From a virus: a DNA stretch of 36,008 bases. A program made the translations under genes and the position numbers. Within the stretch, counting starts at the first letter, position 1; each line of letters opens with the position of its first letter. The notes beneath the pieces were generated by a model. It was not told the origin of the DNA, did not search any database, and saw nothing but the letters and a program-made list of their open reading frames with translations. The DNA lies in the IMG/VR virus record IMGVR_UViG_3300035701_006900, positions 1-36,008 of that record. The stretch is one strand, 5' to 3'. Of the stretch, positions 23,286-30,869 are shown piece by piece.

Positions 23286-23488
23286 TAAACGAAGCACTAG
23301 ATATGACCAAGCCTGAACTCAAGAAAATGATTAAAAACATTTTCGATGACGAGTTCAAAAAAGGAATGGATATTCATAAAAAAGAAATGATGGATGACGA
23401 AGGTGTGAGAAAGATAGTTCGCGGAATGCTTAAAAAACAATACAGAACATTCTGGGAAAAATCTTCATTATTTATAGACAAACTTTAA
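23282..23488 (+). CDS. Small helical protein with PELKKMIKNIF tag
   Basis: 68 residues, overlapping the endolysin stop by ATGA. The N-terminal MTKPELKKMIKNIFDDEF is of the same LxxMIxxxxxDEx type as tags on other late proteins, and the rest is a charged helix (MMDDEGVRKIVRGMLKKQYRTFW). Unknown; it could be a small virion component or lysis accessory protein. Confidence 0.6.
   Translation: MINEALDMTKPELKKMIKNIFDDEFKKGMDIHKKEMMDDEGVRKIVRGMLKKQYRTFWEKSSLFIDKL
23468..23475 (+). promoter_or_regulatory. Late-type promoter motif variant TTATTTAT
   Basis: TTATTTAT inside the end of the previous gene, 19 nt before the ATG at 23495. The first base differs from the exact motif. Confidence 0.3.
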
Positions 23489-23494
23489 GGTAAA

Positions 23495-23665
23495 ATGACA
23501 AGGGCAGAACTTTTGAAAATGATTGAAGATGAGGTTACATTAACCGTTTCTGAGCCATTAAAGGAGCCAGTAACTAGACCTACTTATGCACCTCCAAAAC
23601 CAGTATTAAACAATGAACAGGAAGTAGACGAATACTTATTTAGGGCAGGCAATAAAAAACAATAA
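23495..23665 (+). CDS. Small late protein with MTRAELLKMIEDEV tag
   Basis: 56 residues, short and easily missed. It starts 6 nt after the stop of the previous gene and ends 13 nt before the next. MTRAELLKMIEDEV matches the N-terminal helix of several late proteins here, followed by an extended Pro/Thr-rich part and DEYLFRAGNKKQ. Intact start, stop, spacing and tag argue that it is real. Function unknown. Confidence 0.6.
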   Translation: MTRAELLKMIEDEVTLTVSEPLKEPVTRPTYAPPKPVLNNEQEVDEYLFRAGNKKQ

Positions 23666-23678
23666 TAAACACAATAAA

Positions 23679-24209
23679 GTGGCAGAAGAAAACAAATACG
23701 CTCCATCGGTTACTACAGCAGAAATAGCTGATTGGGAGAAACGATTCAAAGAATCTGTGTCACCATTAGTACAGTTTGACAGTGAAGAAGGAAAGCCTTC
23801 TATGAAGCTTTATAACGGCACCAGTGGCATTGAAGCTACTTGGTCGGGCAATATAGTGCTTAAGGCAGATAATTATGTTAAATGGACATTTTCAATACAA
23901 AATGAGCCGTTTGTAGAAGCTAAGTTTACGCTTGATGCTGAGTCTAAAAAGATTATAGACGGATTGTATGAGTTTTATAACATTTGGAGAGATGAGTGGT
24001 CAAAATCACTCTCAATACCGCCATCAGCTGATAAAGTTGCTGCTGGGGCAGAATTACCAGCACAGGGGCCTCCAGCCGTTCCTGGAACAGCCGCTACTAC
24101 ACCAGCACCTAGTCCAGTAACAGAAGCTTATAATAAAGGAGCTAATAGAAACAGAAGTCGACTAATAGAAGACCACTCTGATAGAATGAGAAAGCTTGCT
24201 GGAATTTAA
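23679..24209 (+). CDS. Hypothetical late protein ending in RMRKLAGI
   Basis: 176 residues, GTG start at 23679 (gtg gca gaa gaa aac); no in-frame ATG near it. A compact first domain (about 1-110: KLYNGTSGIEATWSGNIVLKA and more) is followed by a Pro/Ala/Thr-rich linker and a basic C terminus RLIEDHSDRMRKLAGI. The end matches the tag family described for 17832 and 18488. It converges with the minus-strand gene ending at 24206, overlapping by 4 bp. Confidence 0.6.
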   Translation: MAEENKYAPSVTTAEIADWEKRFKESVSPLVQFDSEEGKPSMKLYNGTSGIEATWSGNIVLKADNYVKWTFSIQNEPFVEAKFTLDAESKKIIDGLYEFYNIWRDEWSKSLSIPPSADKVAAGAELPAQGPPAVPGTAATTPAPSPVTEAYNKGANRNRSRLIEDHSDRMRKLAGI

Positions 24210-24475
24210 TATTCCCAACTTCTAGGTCCACGGTCATTACTCTTTGGTTTGGAGTCTCCAGTAACTTCCTTGGTGTTTAAGTTGTTGTGAATACCTGATG
24301 CCTCTCCATCAGTAAACACTTTTGATATAATTTTTATCAATTTAACTCTCTGTTTGGAGTCTAAATTTGTGTTGATGAAGAATGACTCTAGGTCATTGTA
24401 GGTTTTAGCGGAAATTTTGCTTTTTAGGTTTTCCATATCTATCTCGTAGTTTTCTGCGAAGATATAATCGAGCAT
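24206..24475 (-). CDS. Hypothetical small late protein
   Basis: 89 residues, unknown. Helical N-terminal two thirds (ENLKSKISAKTYNDLESFF, QRVKLIKIISKVFTDG), then a disordered tail (TGDSKPKSNDRGPRSWEY). It is last of a three-gene minus-strand group, 17 nt after the stop of the preceding gene. Confidence 0.55.
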   Translation of the reverse strand: MLDYIFAENYEIDMENLKSKISAKTYNDLESFFINTNLDSKQRVKLIKIISKVFTDGEASGIHNNLNTKEVTGDSKPKSNDRGPRSWEY

Positions 24476-24492
24476 TGTGAAATGGAAATTTA

Positions 24493-24948
24493 TTACCTGT
24501 TTTTAATAACCTTCCAAGAAAGAAGCGGGTTCGACTCATAGTCGATTGCTTTTCTTAGAATAACAAACTTGAATTTTCTTCCTTTTTGAAGAATATCATT
24601 ACCTTGTATTTTGATATAGTCGCCTTCTTTAAGTTTTTTGCTTTCCATTGCATCAGTTATCTTGAATAAATCATCAAGTTGACGTTGCATTTTTATGGTT
24701 ACATCTTGAAAATTAAATAGGACAGTTTCTCCTGGTTTAGCGTCGAATATACTCTCTGATTTTTCATCTGAAGTAGGAGCTGCAGTCATATATTGGCTAG
24801 GTGGTTGAGCAGTCAATTCATTAAGTTGTTGGATTTGCCCTTCGACATCAGCAATTCTCTTCTTAATCAAGAGTTTTTTGTCTTGTCTAACAACCTCTTC
24901 TTTTATGAGGCCTTCTAGTTCTGTTTTACCTATTTTAAGCGTGTCCAT
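24493..24948 (-). CDS. Late protein with TELEGLIKEEV tag
   Basis: 151 residues. The N terminus KIGKTELEGLIKEEV is the shared tag type. Then come a coiled-coil segment (KKRIADVEGQIQQLNELTA), a linker and a small beta domain (GDYIKIQGNDILQKGRKFKFVIL). Unknown family. CTATTTAT lies 13 nt before its ATG, so it starts its own late transcript. Confidence 0.6.
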   Translation of the reverse strand: MDTLKIGKTELEGLIKEEVVRQDKKLLIKKRIADVEGQIQQLNELTAQPPSQYMTAAPTSDEKSESIFDAKPGETVLFNFQDVTIKMQRQLDDLFKITDAMESKKLKEGDYIKIQGNDILQKGRKFKFVILRKAIDYESNPLLSWKVIKNR

Positions 24949-24961
24949 TAGCGAGTTTTGT

Positions 24962-24969
24962 ATAAATAG
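24962..24969 (-). promoter_or_regulatory. Late-type promoter motif CTATTTAT (minus)
   Basis: Exact CTATTTAT on the minus strand, 13 nt before the ATG at 24948. Confidence 0.5.
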
Positions 24970-24988
24970 TCTGAATTTTACGATTTTA

Positions 24989-25447
24989 CTATGTTAATTC
25001 GTCATTAAAACTACGTTCGGCCACTCTATCGGCTATTCTATCTAGTTCTTTTTTTCTTTCTTCCTCAGCTTTTTTTGTTTTAAGCATATCTGCAACATAT
25101 TTTACGGCACGCTCAACACTTGCGACTTTGAACTGTTTAGTAGGCTTTACGTTTCTCATTGAGCCGCCTTCGTAATATGAAAAAATCATTAAACCATCAG
25201 GAAAAATATTAACTTTTCCATAATAAGGAAATGGCCTAGGATATTTATAGAATTGTCGTATGTCTCTTTTAATCCACCAAGTACCTTCTGAGGTCTTTTC
25301 TGCCACTACGTTGTCAATTCTTATTTCCTCCGGTTTTTCAGACTTACCAAATAACTTTCCAAATAACTCCTTGAGTTCAGCATCTTTACCAACTTCTTCC
25401 ATTACTAATTCCTGAAGTTTTTCTTTGGTTATTTTAGTGATTGCCAT
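24989..25447 (-). CDS. Late protein with KEKLQELVMEEV tag
   Basis: 152 residues from the ATG at 25447; the frame is open to 25579, but the tag MAITKITKEKLQELVMEEV and the promoter motif at 25455 fix the start here. The body has an aromatic-rich beta region (WWIKRDIRQFYKYPRPFPYYG) and a charged helical C terminus (KKAEEERKKELDRIADRVAERS). Unknown function. Confidence 0.6.
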   Translation of the reverse strand: MAITKITKEKLQELVMEEVGKDAELKELFGKLFGKSEKPEEIRIDNVVAEKTSEGTWWIKRDIRQFYKYPRPFPYYGKVNIFPDGLMIFSYYEGGSMRNVKPTKQFKVASVERAVKYVADMLKTKKAEEERKKELDRIADRVAERSFNDELT

Positions 25448-25454
25448 AGCGATA

Positions 25455-25462
25455 ATAAATAG
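25455..25462 (-). promoter_or_regulatory. Late-type promoter motif CTATTTAT (minus)
   Basis: Exact CTATTTAT on the minus strand, 7 nt before the ATG at 25447, the shortest spacing of the set; the mRNA would be almost leaderless. Confidence 0.45.
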
Positions 25463-25531
25463 CGTGAATTTTTGTGTTTTAAGCTTATTTTTAGGCTTTT
25501 CGTAAATAACTAGTTTTAGTGTCGGCAGTAG

Positions 25532-25562
25532 TTGTTTTTGCTTATTTAATAGCATAACTTTA
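25532..25562 (+). promoter_or_regulatory. Promoter of the SNF2-type helicase gene
   Basis: TTG (25532-25534), 20-nt spacer, TAACTTTA (25555-25562), 6 nt before the ATG at 25569. The same -7 variant and a similar CTG(C/G) context occur before the methyltransferase gene. Confidence 0.5.
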
Positions 25563-25568
25563 CTGGAT

Positions 25569-27452
25569 ATGGTATGCATAAAAAAACTACGTACAAATTA
25601 TGAACTTAGGTTTCCTTATGACAAAAGTCTGCAAGACTTTATAAAGTCATTGCCAAAAGACCAAGCACAGACCAAAATGGATTTGCTAGTAAATGAAGAT
25701 GGCACATCCAAAGAAGATTGGTATAGAGTTGTTAACGAATCAGGACTAATTAAGACAATTAAGTTTATGGCAGATAATGGCCATAAGTTTGACTTTGATA
25801 ACTTAGATGAAGCAGAGCGTATAGAGTTAAGAAAAAAGTACAAGGAGTTGTTGAAAAAATTCGAAGAAACTCTGCAATTAAAAGCTGAAGGTATAGAAAC
25901 TGGAGATGTGGATTTTTCCTTTATGAAAATTCAACCATATGAATATCAAAAGCAAGCAGTTGTTTTTGGGGAAAGTGCTGGTAATTTTATACTTGGAGAC
26001 GAACCAGGAGTAGGAAAAACCTTGGTGCCAGTAACATATGGGGCTAAACACAAATTGAAAACACTAGTATTATGTCCAGCGTCTCTCAAGTTAAATTGGC
26101 GTAATGAGATACATAAATTCACTCACGAGAAAGCCTTTATATTCAAATATAAACCCAAGAAGAAATCTGGAGAAATAACAAACACAAAAGAAGAAAGTTT
26201 GTTTCATATAGCCAATTATGAATCTCTAGAAACATATATGAAGTTTAATGTTGGGCACAGATGTGTTAATGGAAATTGCGGATGGCAAGAAATAAGTAAA
26301 ATTAAGAAGCACAAGTTTTGTCCTAAGTGTAAGGCTCGCGGAACAGTTAAATCCAGAAATGATGATTTGGTTTTCTTAGAAGACAAAATGGGCATCACAC
26401 TTAATCCAAGCGATTACGGAATGATTGTATGTGATGAGGCACATTTTCTCAAGGAAATGAAAACACATCGCACGAAGCTTGTTAAGCGTGCATTCGCTAA
26501 GACTACTAAAAAAATACTTCTAACTGGAACTGCTATTAAAAATAGACCATATGAGTTCTTCTCTTTACTTAATTTTATAGACCCAAATGAGTGGAAAAGT
26601 GCCCATAACTTTGGTATTAAGTATTGTGATGGAACAGAAACTAATTTCGGATGGACATATGACGGAGCTTCAAATTTGCCTGAACTGTTCAAGAGAATAC
26701 AACCATTTTTCTTAAGAAGGCGTAAAAAAGATGTGTTGAAATTTTTGCCACCAAAAACATATACCAACATACCTATTGAACTCACTGATGAAGAATATCG
26801 TGAGTATAAAAAAATTGAAAAAGGAGTTATAGATGAAGCATCCGCTACTGATAATGAAATGACGCATCTTGCCCGAATTCAGAAACTGAGACAATTTTTA
26901 TCTGGAATAAAATTGCGTCATGCAGAGGAGATAATAAGAAGCGTGCTAGAATCCGGACAAAAAATCGTAGTTTTTTCAAGTTTCATAAAACCATCTGAAA
27001 GCATAGGAAAAATCTTTGGAAAAGAAGCAGTTGTATTCAATGGTCAGAAAAATATGGATGAGAAACAGAAAGCTGTTGATGACTTCCAGAATGATGAAGC
27101 TGTTAGTGTGTTTGCAGGAACGATAGGTGCTGCTGGTGTTGGAATAACTCTTACTGCTGCAAATATTGTTCTCTTTATCGATTTGGATTATGTACCAGCA
27201 AATATGGAACAAGCAGAAGATAGGTGTCACAGAGCATCGACTACTGCAGATAATGTTCAGATAATCAGGCTGATATGCCAAGATACAATTGATGAAGATA
27301 TGGATAGGTTGCTAACTGAAAAATCTGCCGTATCTTCGCAGGTGCTTGATGGTACTGAAAACGATAAGCAAGTACAAAAAGTGGAGGCGAGTATTTTCAA
27401 AGACATAATAAGTCTGATATTAAAACGAAAAGTTATTGTTGAGAAAAGATAA
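25569..27452 (+). CDS. SNF2/SMARCAL1-type DNA helicase with inserted Zn ribbon
   Basis: 627 residues. Helicase motifs: Q-like YEYQKQAV before I (GDEPGVGKT, 143-151), Ia VLCPASLKLNW, II DEAH (289-292), III LTGTAIKNRP, V AAGVGITLTAA and VI QAEDRCHR. The RQFLSGIKLRH region and VVFSSF follow the SNF2 pattern. Between motifs Ia and II there is a four-cysteine ribbon (C232, C237, C251, C254). Known: such SF2 enzymes anneal or remodel DNA; T4 UvsW does this for recombination and replication restart, and this gene may play that part with UvsX. It is first of three genes on the plus strand. Confidence 0.85.
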   Translation: MVCIKKLRTNYELRFPYDKSLQDFIKSLPKDQAQTKMDLLVNEDGTSKEDWYRVVNESGLIKTIKFMADNGHKFDFDNLDEAERIELRKKYKELLKKFEETLQLKAEGIETGDVDFSFMKIQPYEYQKQAVVFGESAGNFILGDEPGVGKTLVPVTYGAKHKLKTLVLCPASLKLNWRNEIHKFTHEKAFIFKYKPKKKSGEITNTKEESLFHIANYESLETYMKFNVGHRCVNGNCGWQEISKIKKHKFCPKCKARGTVKSRNDDLVFLEDKMGITLNPSDYGMIVCDEAHFLKEMKTHRTKLVKRAFAKTTKKILLTGTAIKNRPYEFFSLLNFIDPNEWKSAHNFGIKYCDGTETNFGWTYDGASNLPELFKRIQPFFLRRRKKDVLKFLPPKTYTNIPIELTDEEYREYKKIEKGVIDEASATDNEMTHLARIQKLRQFLSGIKLRHAEEIIRSVLESGQKIVVFSSFIKPSESIGKIFGKEAVVFNGQKNMDEKQKAVDDFQNDEAVSVFAGTIGAAGVGITLTAANIVLFIDLDYVPANMEQAEDRCHRASTTADNVQIIRLICQDTIDEDMDRLLTEKSAVSSQVLDGTENDKQVQKVEASIFKDIISLILKRKVIVEKR

Positions 27453-27889
27453 TGAGAAACAACAGATTATTTAACAAAGAAGAGTCAATTAATTATTTCA
27501 TCGAAAACTGCAAAAGGTGTGGAGCGGAGTTAGAAGATGCGTGTACTAGAGAGGTAATTGTAGAAAAAAGAAAGAGCATACCTACACGATATTTCATTCC
27601 TAATAACTTAATAAGTGTCGCATATGCCTTATTTTCAAGAGACAATGTTTATGTTGCATTAACGCCAAGTGAATATTATTTTAACAAACATGGAGATTTT
27701 ATGGGAGAATTAGCAGTTTTTTCTATGAAAGGACACAGACCTAGTGATATAATTCAATCTGTTGATGACTACTTAAGAAAAGGTGCTATAATTTTTATAT
27801 ATAACTATTGTGGAATTAGAAATAATATAATAACAGACGAAGGTTTAATAAGTGGCTATTATTGGAGAATGGCCGTAAAAAAAGAATAA
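27452..27889 (+). CDS. Hypothetical protein after the SNF2 gene
   Basis: 145 residues, unknown; starts with a TAATG overlap to the helicase stop. ENCKRCGAELEDAC near the N terminus has three cysteines (CxxC and a later C) that could bind metal. Aromatic-rich C-terminal half (FIYNYCGIRNNI, GYYWRMAVKKE). One base separates it from the PcfJ-like gene. Confidence 0.6.
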   Translation: MRNNRLFNKEESINYFIENCKRCGAELEDACTREVIVEKRKSIPTRYFIPNNLISVAYALFSRDNVYVALTPSEYYFNKHGDFMGELAVFSMKGHRPSDIIQSVDDYLRKGAIIFIYNYCGIRNNIITDEGLISGYYWRMAVKKE

Positions 27890-27890
27890 C

Positions 27891-28634
27891 ATGAAATTAA
27901 CTCACGAATTATCAAGGAAAGAATTTAATGTTTTAGCAGCAATGTCTGACGGCAAAACTGTTACTTCATTTATGGAAAGGTTGAATACAAATTACGGAGG
28001 AGGAGAAGTTTTAGCATACGAACATATCTATGATATTTTTTCAAAACAATATTATAAAGAACAAGGAGATTGGTTAACGATATACATTGATACTATTAGA
28101 ATGATTGAGTTAATGGGCGAGAATAAATTCATAATAATAGATGCCGAAAATTTTGCCAAGGTCAAAAAAGTACATGATGCAATATCGAAGAAAATACAAA
28201 TAGAGGAGGCAATTATACCACTGTATTCAACGGCAGTAAAAAAATATCAAGGATTAAATGATATTGTAACAGGAGAAGGTTTCTCAGCAAGGTTTGAATT
28301 AATTAAAACAGTAGAAGAGCTAAATAAAGAAGGTTCATCTATGGACCATTGCATTGCTAGTTATGCAAATTTCATAGCATCTGGCAATTATATAGGATTA
28401 AGAGTTTTCGAAGATACAACTAGAGGAAGATTTACTCTAGGAATTCATTGCATACCAGGAGAGGCGGTATCGTCAGAACATAAAGGAGAATTCGTGCTTT
28501 CATTTGACCAATTAAAAGGAGCACGGAATACACCAGCAAATGTTCCTGCTTGTTTAGCTGTAGTAGAATTTTGTAAAAAAAATGGAATACGAGTTTCTGT
28601 CAAAGATGACTACGACCTTTTTCCTATTCGTTAA
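27891..28634 (+). CDS. PcfJ-like protein
   Basis: 247 residues. The C-terminal half carries the PcfJ pattern: ELNKEGSSMDHCIASYANFIASG, then a strand of VFEDTTRGRFTLGIHC type and FVLSFDQLKGARNTPAN. PcfJ-like proteins occur on conjugative plasmids, phages and other mobile elements; their biochemical role is not settled. The N-terminal half (DGKTVTSFMERLNTNYGGGEV and on) is not recognised. It ends 11 bp inside the convergent gene at 28624. Confidence 0.65.
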   Translation: MKLTHELSRKEFNVLAAMSDGKTVTSFMERLNTNYGGGEVLAYEHIYDIFSKQYYKEQGDWLTIYIDTIRMIELMGENKFIIIDAENFAKVKKVHDAISKKIQIEEAIIPLYSTAVKKYQGLNDIVTGEGFSARFELIKTVEELNKEGSSMDHCIASYANFIASGNYIGLRVFEDTTRGRFTLGIHCIPGEAVSSEHKGEFVLSFDQLKGARNTPANVPACLAVVEFCKKNGIRVSVKDDYDLFPIR

Positions 28635-28995
28635 AAGAACTTTCAAATCCCATCCATTTTGCAAAAGCTTTTTCGGCAGCCTTCTTAAGGCTTTTGGATA
28701 AATTATCAGGATTGACTCTATATGTCCCTATGCGTTCTGAGTCTGACGATATAAATGTCCACACATCAGCATCTTCTGTTTTTCTAATAGCAGTTATACC
28801 AAAAGCAGGGTAGTCCACACTTGATGGCCACCTAGAAGTATCATCAGAATTTTCAGGCATGTACTGGCTTCCTAGGGCTCCAGGAGAAAATGAGTCAGGT
28901 CCTGGCAAATCTCTTCCCCAACGATTTTGTTCCCACCAATGCGGCTGTTGCTCATTAAGAATATTCCGTATAATATGTCGTATTACTTGTTCCAT
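28624..28995 (-). CDS. Hypothetical late protein with MEQVIRHIIRNILNEQ N terminus
   Basis: 123 residues from the ATG at 28995, 13 bp inside the end of the upstream gene; the frame is open to 29022 but that part lies deeper in the neighbour. The amphipathic start VIRHIIRNILNEQ resembles the tag helices. Next come a Trp/Pro/Gly-rich region (HWWEQNRWGRDLPGPDSF) and a small domain with AFGITAIRKTEDADVWTFIS. Unknown function. Confidence 0.55.
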   Translation of the reverse strand: MEQVIRHIIRNILNEQQPHWWEQNRWGRDLPGPDSFSPGALGSQYMPENSDDTSRWPSSVDYPAFGITAIRKTEDADVWTFISSDSERIGTYRVNPDNLSKSLKKAAEKAFAKWMGFESSFNE

Positions 28996-30002
28996 TCTAT
29001 TTTCTTCTTTCCCCAAAGCCATATCAACATATCCTTATCTAATTGATTGATTTTTAATTTTTCAACTAAATCAGTATCCCACACAGGAGGAATTGTACCA
29101 GATGCTGAATCATTACCGTCAAGCTTAGAAGACCATCTATATTCTGTCATTGGAATATATGAATCTACTTCTGCTTGAGTAACTGTTTTGTCTCCATATA
29201 ACAACCTTTCTATATAATTTCCTTTTTCAGTTTGAGTCATCAATATTTTTTGTACACATCTTTTAAGAAAGGAATTTGGCAAACATTCCATATACCAACC
29301 TATGTGATGTGAGGCAAATGCTGGGTATAGAGACCTGTCAAGCATTTTTTGAAACTTATTATACTTACTGTGTTTTGCTGCAACCTCAGCTGAACTGTAA
29401 TTCTTTTGGTTAATTTCTTTGTATCCAAGAATTAAATTTACTAAACCATTCCACAAAAAAGTAAAAGGAAGAGTGACGACATAAAACAAATACCATAATA
29501 CTTCTGCCATTTTTTTGCCTTGAACAGCTTTTGTCCATAACCAAAAATCAGGAGACATTATAAATCTTCGACTAATTTTAAATGGCGTATGTCTTATTAT
29601 TTCTAAACATTCTTCTTTATCTCCTCTTATTAAAAGAGCATAAAATGCTCCAGAAAGCTGGTCTCTACTCATATCATCTTCTCCGTGCCTCGGATTGCAT
29701 CTTGCCCCTTGATACCAATATTTGGAGTTAGGATAATCCTGCATATTGAATTTTCTGAAACAAGATAAAATACCTTGTTTCATTTCCGGTCTTCCCCAAG
29801 TTAAGTATGCTCGACTCGTTCTTAAGACTGCATCTCCTCTTCCGATATTGTCTTTATCTTCCTGCCAACCATATGGAGTTTGAAACAACATATTTAAGTC
29901 AGTATCAAAATACCTATGAGCATTTACATCTTTTCCTGGAACAAAAGTCAAAGGACCAGATGTTAACCCTGTTTTTTCGTCGTTTTTTGATTTCTTTGCC
30001 AT
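28983..30002 (-). CDS. Large hypothetical late protein with a hydrophobic segment
   Basis: 339 residues from ATG 30002; the frame extends to 30038 but the late motif at 30025 lies there. A compact N-terminal part has TPYGWQEDKDNIGRGDAVLRTSRAY in separate blocks and CNPRHGEDDMSRDQLSGAF, rich in Asp/Arg/Trp as in some alpha-toroid glycosidases or phage hydrolases, but no family is certain. A strong hydrophobic stretch (VLWYLFYVVTLPFTFLW, about residue 165) suggests membrane contact. The rest is helical. Confidence 0.55.
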   Translation of the reverse strand: MAKKSKNDEKTGLTSGPLTFVPGKDVNAHRYFDTDLNMLFQTPYGWQEDKDNIGRGDAVLRTSRAYLTWGRPEMKQGILSCFRKFNMQDYPNSKYWYQGARCNPRHGEDDMSRDQLSGAFYALLIRGDKEECLEIIRHTPFKISRRFIMSPDFWLWTKAVQGKKMAEVLWYLFYVVTLPFTFLWNGLVNLILGYKEINQKNYSSAEVAAKHSKYNKFQKMLDRSLYPAFASHHIGWYMECLPNSFLKRCVQKILMTQTEKGNYIERLLYGDKTVTQAEVDSYIPMTEYRWSSKLDGNDSASGTIPPVWDTDLVEKLKINQLDKDMLIWLWGKKKIEWNK

Positions 30003-30024
30003 AGTGATACTTTTAGTTGTAATA

Positions 30025-30032
30025 ATAAATAT
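30025..30032 (-). promoter_or_regulatory. Late-type promoter motif ATATTTAT (minus)
   Basis: ATATTTAT on the minus strand, 22 nt before the ATG at 30002. Confidence 0.4.
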
Positions 30033-30038
30033 CACCAA

Positions 30039-30234
30039 ACAGTTTGTTACCGCTTAAATTTTAACAATAATCCACAACCTCAAAATTAGCTCAAAATTAT
30101 TTTCAACTGTATTGGCTTTGGCCGGTATAATCATCAACGTTCTCCCCTTGATTATTGAAAAAGACTTGTATTTAAATTGGAACTGATGCGATGGTACCAC
30201 GCAAAAGGTTCAATAAACTAAAACCAAAAAACAA
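30039..30234. other. Intergenic region, no gene seen
   Basis: About 200 bp with no convincing reading frame. TATAAT at 30137 and TTG-rich stretches may hold the promoter of the gene at 30235, but no clear TTG/TAnnTTTG pair is visible. Confidence 0.4.
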
Positions 30235-30456
30235 ATGGAAATTATGGACAAAATTATGGACGTTGCAAAAGGGATTATGTCTCTATTGGGCGTATCATTG
30301 GGAATTGCAATCTTCTCTGAACTTCTCTTCGGAAAGTTCTTGGGAGACTTCAGCGTAGTAGGAAATCTTCTTACTGTGACTGAGAAAATGGGTTCTGCAG
30401 GACTTGCTGGTCTTGTTGCACTTATGCTCGTAGTGAGCTTTGTGAACAAGAAGTAA
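30235..30456 (+). CDS. Small hydrophobic membrane protein, probably highly expressed
   Basis: 73 residues with two hydrophobic segments (about 12-33 and 50-70) and short charged ends; ATGs at 30235 and 30244 are both possible starts. Its codons end in C or G more often than neighbours (CTT CTC TTC GGA, GGA GAC TTC AGC), and it sits alone before a very strong terminator, both signs of high expression. Candidate roles are holin, antiholin, superinfection exclusion or membrane remodelling; the sequence does not decide. Confidence 0.6.
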   Translation: MEIMDKIMDVAKGIMSLLGVSLGIAIFSELLFGKFLGDFSVVGNLLTVTEKMGSAGLAGLVALMLVVSFVNKK

Positions 30457-30478
30457 CATCCTAGTTAATTCTAAAATT

Positions 30479-30513
30479 AGAGGAAAGTCGAAAGATTTTC
30501 CTCTTTTTTTTTT
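30479..30513 (+). terminator. Strong rho-independent terminator with GAAA loop
   Basis: AGAGGAAAGTC (30479-30489) pairs with GATTTTCCTCT (30494-30504, one G-U) around a GAAA tetraloop, followed by ten T residues. Confidence 0.93.
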
Positions 30514-30545
30514 CAACAAATGTAGAATATGATTGTAAAACTTAT

Positions 30546-30553
30546 ATATTTAT
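30546..30553 (+). promoter_or_regulatory. Late-type promoter motif ATATTTAT
   Basis: ATATTTAT, 14 nt before the ATG at 30568; overlapping TATATTTA could also act as a host-type -7 box. Confidence 0.4.
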
Positions 30554-30567
30554 AAAAACTATAACCT

Positions 30568-30837
30568 ATGAAAAATTTTCTTAAATCCTCTTATGAAATT
30601 TTGTTCCCTATTGGTATGAAAAAAGCGGGGATTGCATTGCTATTAACTTTGATATTAATCTCCTTGTCTAGTATAGACGGGCTCGATTGGTTAAATGAAC
30701 TTTCATATGTGCCATTTGTATATGTCTTATTAGTGTTGGTTGTGTCGACATTTATTCTGTTATCGGCTAAGATTAAAAAACACAAAAACAAACCAGCAAA
30801 AAAATGTAAATGTGGAGGTAATTGCGACTGTAAGTAA
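30568..30837 (+). CDS. Small membrane protein with Cys-rich tail
   Basis: 89 residues: a short amphipathic start, two membrane helices (about 20-36 and 47-65), then a lysine-rich linker and KCKCGGNCDCK at the very end. Four cysteines spaced CxCxxxCxC could bind a metal ion or be lipid- or redox-active. Unknown family. Confidence 0.6.
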   Translation: MKNFLKSSYEILFPIGMKKAGIALLLTLILISLSSIDGLDWLNELSYVPFVYVLLVLVVSTFILLSAKIKKHKNKPAKKCKCGGNCDCK

Positions 30838-30857
30838 CATAATGAGATAACTATGCC

Positions 30858-30865
30858 TATATTTG
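30858..30865 (+). promoter_or_regulatory. -7 box of a leaderless gene (TATATTTG)
   Basis: TATATTTG ends 4 nt before the ATG at 30870. No good TTTG at the expected -33 place. Confidence 0.5.
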
Positions 30866-30869
30866 CATT

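Noticed and set aside
25448-25579. 44-residue upstream extension of the minus-strand protein at 25447
   Set aside because: It overlaps the promoters of both divergent genes, and the tag helix begins at 25447.
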